Assembly (NCBI GenBank): GCA_964633845.1
Contig: CAZWLA010000032.1
Location: 1 to 15,017, forward strand
Length of the DNA: 15,017 bases
From: JADHTT01 sp964633845
GTDB lineage: Bacteria > Campylobacterota > Campylobacteria > Campylobacterales > Arcobacteraceae
Direction: 5' to 3'
Part shown: positions 12,979 to 15,017 of the stretch, piece after piece
Numbering within the stretch: position 1 is the first letter of the stretch
Layout of the letters: the number at the start of each line of letters is the position of its first letter
Translations under genes and position numbers: made by a program
The notes under the pieces: model-generated
Seen by the model: only the letters and a program-made list of their open reading frames with translations
What the model was told of the DNA's origin: nothing
Database searches by the model: none

Positions 12979-14043
12979 TTAGTGAATTAATTCTCTGATA
13001 ACTTCCGTGGCATAAGAACCTTTTGGAAGTGTAAATGATAGTTCGAAGTGGTTTTTTTCCTCTTTGTATTCACTACTTATATCACTAGGAAAAATCCAGG
13101 CAAATCTTCTTGCACCATCCAGAAAACTTGTAGTTTCTATTAACTCTTCTTCAAATTTAAGTGCAGTTGATTCTGGTTTTTTCACTTTTTTTCCAGTAAG
13201 AAGTCCTGTTGGAGCTCTATCTCGTAAGTTAAATTTTGATGCTTCACTTTCTAAATCTTCAGCACAAAATATTCTACCAAATGGATAATGACTCATAAGC
13301 TCACCTTGCATAATTTTAAATGGATGCTCTTGTGATTTCATAAGTTTTAATTCCTCAAGTGGAATATCAAGCATTTCTACAAGCTGTTTTGGTTCAAAAG
13401 TTTCAATTAATTTAGAGATCTCAATTCTTCTGCTTAGCCAATTATTAAATCCATAGCTTTGATAAGCATTTAGATACATCTGTTTTAGTTTTCTATTTTT
13501 CTCTTTTAAAGTTCCTGCTATGATAGCTTCACCTTTTTTATAGTTATCCCCATCTATTCCAAATCTTTGAAATCCAAAATAATTAGCTATACCATTTGTA
13601 GAAATTTTTTCTAAAACTGATTCTAGTTTATTTACATCTTTTACAAGAACTCTTTTTAGTCTAATAAAGAAGTTATTTCCTTTTAGGTGACCAATCTTAA
13701 TTTTGTTATTGTGATAAGTTGTTTCTAAAAATTTGATTTGATTATGTTCAAATTTTTTTAATCTTTCTTCATATTGTTTATGAATTGATATATGCTGTAT
13801 TGTCATTGCATTTTTGTCTTTTAGTCCAGCATAGCCAATATCTCTAGTCTTGCATCCAGCTGCATTTGCAATAATTTCAAGTGCAGCCCAAGTAGTAAGA
13901 TCTTTTTTTCTAAATTTAATAATTAGATGTTCACCAACTCCAGTAAACTCATATAGTGGAATCTCTGTAACTACAAAGTCCTCTTTAGATTGTTTAAAAT
14001 ATACATCGATTGGGCTATGGCTAAGATAGTGTTGATTATTCAA
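12979..14043 (-). CDS. truD: tRNA pseudouridine(13) synthase TruD
   Basis: A 354-residue enzyme that isomerises U13 to pseudouridine in tRNAs. Visible are DFVVTEIPLYEFTG (22-35), the catalytic GYAGLKDKNAMT with Asp76 (70-81), and NYFGFQRFG (144-152), all signatures of the TruD family; the C-terminal half carries PTGLLTGKK and ends with KGSYATEVIRELI. I place the start at TTG 14043, because AAGGA lies 9 bases upstream and homologues begin a few residues before the SHSPIDVYF-like segment. This TTG overlaps the thiL stop by 8 bases. An alternative TTG at 14094 would add 17 residues inside thiL. It is followed by a terminator-like hairpin. Confidence 0.95.
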   Translation of the reverse strand: MNNQHYLSHSPIDVYFKQSKEDFVVTEIPLYEFTGVGEHLIIKFRKKDLTTWAALEIIANAAGCKTRDIGYAGLKDKNAMTIQHISIHKQYEERLKKFEHNQIKFLETTYHNNKIKIGHLKGNNFFIRLKRVLVKDVNKLESVLEKISTNGIANYFGFQRFGIDGDNYKKGEAIIAGTLKEKNRKLKQMYLNAYQSYGFNNWLSRRIEISKLIETFEPKQLVEMLDIPLEELKLMKSQEHPFKIMQGELMSHYPFGRIFCAEDLESEASKFNLRDRAPTGLLTGKKVKKPESTALKFEEELIETTSFLDGARRFAWIFPSDISSEYKEEKNHFELSFTLPKGSYATEVIRELIH

Positions 14044-14887
14044 AATGGTGTTCCTTACAGTTGTGTTTATATGTGCCTTTGATCGCTTGGGCAAAAATAT
14101 TTAATTTTATATTATGTTTTTTAGCTATTTTTTCTATTTTTGCATGGTGCTTTATGTCAAATGCAAATAGTATTTCATACTCTTCACCACTACACATTAT
14201 ATCTTTATGTATTGGTAGGTCTGGATCTATAAAATCAAATCCAATTTTATTAATCTTACTTAATCTTTGAAGCTCAAAACCAAGCCCATCGGATATATCC
14301 ATAGCAGCACTTACATATTTTGATATTTTATAAAAAAAGTCACTATGTAGCTTTGGAGAAATAAATTTTGATTTATTTGATAGTTTTTTACCTCTCATAA
14401 GCTGATCAAGTCCATCTTTTGCAAAGCCTAAAGTACCTGTATAGCAAAGTATATGATCTTTTTTTATCCCTTTTCTATAGATAGGATTTTTTGTAGTCGA
14501 TATGATAGTAATTGAGATATTAAGTTTAGTATTTGATACTGTGTCTCCACCAATAATCTCTACAGCATAATCTTTGGCAACTTTTTTAAATCCAGATGCA
14601 AGCTCTTTTAATTGTTTTTTTGTAAAGTTTGATGGTATTGCCACCGATAATAAAGCATATTTAGGTTTTGCATTCATAACAATCGCATCACTAATATTAA
14701 CTAGCATAGCTTTAGCAGCAATTTGCTTCAGAGTCATCCATCCTTGCTTAAAGTGAACATCTTCACAAAAAGCATCTGTACTATATACAAGATTTGATGA
14801 CTTTTTATGCTTAATAACTGCTCCGTCATCACCAATAATATTGCTTTTATTAAATTGTTTTATAAAATAGTTTTCTTTATTATACAT
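14036..14887 (-). CDS. thiL: Thiamine-monophosphate kinase ThiL
   Basis: A 283-residue enzyme that phosphorylates thiamine monophosphate to the active diphosphate. Motifs in order: IGDDGAVI (18-25), STDAFCEDVHF (36-46), VNISDAIVMNAKP (63-75), GGDTVSN (113-119), MDISDGLGFELQRLSK (196-211) and SGEEYEIL (233-240), covering the Mg/ATP-binding aspartates of the PurM-like fold. It is shorter than the roughly 320 residues of E. coli ThiL, as expected for this phylum. The ATG has no ribosome-binding site; TATAAT ends 7 bases upstream, so a leaderless message is possible. truD follows with overlapping codons, making a two-gene unit. Confidence 0.93.
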   Translation of the reverse strand: MYNKENYFIKQFNKSNIIGDDGAVIKHKKSSNLVYSTDAFCEDVHFKQGWMTLKQIAAKAMLVNISDAIVMNAKPKYALLSVAIPSNFTKKQLKELASGFKKVAKDYAVEIIGGDTVSNTKLNISITIISTTKNPIYRKGIKKDHILCYTGTLGFAKDGLDQLMRGKKLSNKSKFISPKLHSDFFYKISKYVSAAMDISDGLGFELQRLSKINKIGFDFIDPDLPIHKDIMCSGEEYEILFAFDIKHHAKIEKIAKKHNIKLNIFAQAIKGTYKHNCKEHHFE

Positions 14888-14907
14888 ACTTAGGATTATA
14901 TCTAAGT
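14888..14907 (-). promoter_or_regulatory. -10 element inside a small dyad before thiL
   Basis: On the minus strand TATAAT (14900-14895) is a perfect -10 hexamer whose expected +1 is within a base of the thiL ATG. It sits in the loop of an inverted repeat ACTTAG (14888-14893)/CTAAGT (14902-14907). The dyad could be an operator covering the start site or a coincidence of AT-rich DNA. No -35 is seen. Confidence 0.4.
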
Positions 14908-14914
14908 TTTGATA

Positions 14915-14930
14915 TTATTTATCTAAATAA
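14915..14930. repeat. A/T-only inverted repeat TTATTTA-TC-TAAATAA
   Basis: A 7-bp perfect dyad with a 2-base centre in the spacer between thiL and the gene to its right. Being all A/T it is weak as a terminator and may be a chance palindrome. The rest of the 79-base spacer shows nothing further that I can support. Confidence 0.2.
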
Positions 14931-14966
14931 AGTTAGATTTAATATAGAATATTTCAGGCTAAATAA

Positions 14967-15017
14967 TTATTTTTTCTTATAATTAGCAAGATACTCATTG
15001 TAAGCCTCCCCTAAAAC
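14967..15017 (-). CDS. C-terminal end of an unidentified protein (partial)
   Basis: The minus-strand frame that stays open to the window edge reads VLGEAYNEYLANYKKK and then TAA. The other two frames are closed by stops, so this is the plausible 3' end of a gene entering from the right, 79 bases upstream of thiL. Sixteen residues are too few to name the product. The codons LGEA also spell AGGGGAGG, which would be a strong ribosome-binding site for a 14-codon ORF starting at 15000 (MSILLIIRKN...); I think this is less likely than a gene end. Confidence 0.5.
   Translation of the reverse strand, partial: VLGEAYNEYLANYKKK

Noticed and set aside
14958..15000. 14-codon ORF MSILLIIRKN... with a strong AGGGGAGG upstream
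   Set aside because: It is out of frame with the more plausible gene end VLGEAYNEYLANYKKK and encodes nothing recognisable; it cannot be excluded because the window stops here.
1..15017. CRISPR arrays, insertion sequences, tRNA/rRNA genes, prophage or defence genes
   Set aside because: I looked for regularly spaced repeats, transposase or integrase motifs, the conserved tRNA T-arm (GGTTCRA) within a cloverleaf, and toxin-antitoxin-like pairs and found none I could support.

Overview
This is an AT-rich, gene-dense bacterial chromosome segment. Gene content and order point to Campylobacterota (Epsilonproteobacteria), probably a free-living, Sulfurimonas- or Arcobacter-like member. The evidence is the ruvA-ddl-...-hydrolase-murF-HIT block (as I recall it, a similar order occurs in Campylobacter), a MurF whose N-terminus is a membrane domain, the sequence style of TruD and ThiL, and the tail of a phosphoenolpyruvate synthase gene. 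The genus is an inference. I see no transposase, integrase, phage gene, CRISPR array, rRNA or tRNA; this is a conserved core region.

Left part (1-4800). The 3' end of ppsA (+) meets upp (-) tail to tail with one base between the stop codons. A divergent promoter region then separates upp from an endonuclease/exonuclease/phosphatase-family gene (+). A YjdF/DUF2238 membrane protein (-) and a SpoIIAA-like (STAS-fold) protein (+) with an extra C-terminal helical region are divergent from a 54-base spacer. The latter gene overlaps the end of ligA (-) by 4 bases.

Middle (4801-12542). Nine minus-strand genes look like one operon: ruvA, ddl, moeA, an alpha/beta hydrolase, a small c-type cytochrome, murF, a HIT protein, a DUF2461 protein and an RlmI-like methyltransferase. 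Gaps are 1-base or 4-base overlaps up to about 50 bases. The operon mixes peptidoglycan precursor synthesis (Ddl makes D-Ala-D-Ala, MurF attaches it) with DNA repair, molybdenum cofactor synthesis, nucleotide clearance and RNA modification. Its likely promoter would start the RNA exactly at a 16-bp perfect inverted repeat.

Right part (12543-15017). A 59-residue predicted secreted protein made largely of two 17-residue repeats lies between ruvA and truD. Upstream of it is a perfect TTGAT-N4-ATCAA (FNR-type) box at the exact spacing of a class II activated promoter. Then come truD and thiL, overlapping by 8 bases if truD starts at TTG, and the last 16 codons of an unidentified gene.

The most interesting signals are non-coding or small. 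(1) Between the nine-gene operon and ligA there is a near-consensus promoter (TTGACA-17-CATAAT), several TGTCA/TGACA half-sites, and 76 bases ending in a bulged hairpin with a U-run. The hairpin loop is ACUCUCUCUCC, complementary to Shine-Dalgarno sequences. It looks like a small RNA, or less likely a ligA leader attenuator. (2) The FNR-box-controlled repeat micro-protein. (3) The 5'-terminal hairpin ahead of ruvA. All three come from reading the sequence only and have no experimental support here.
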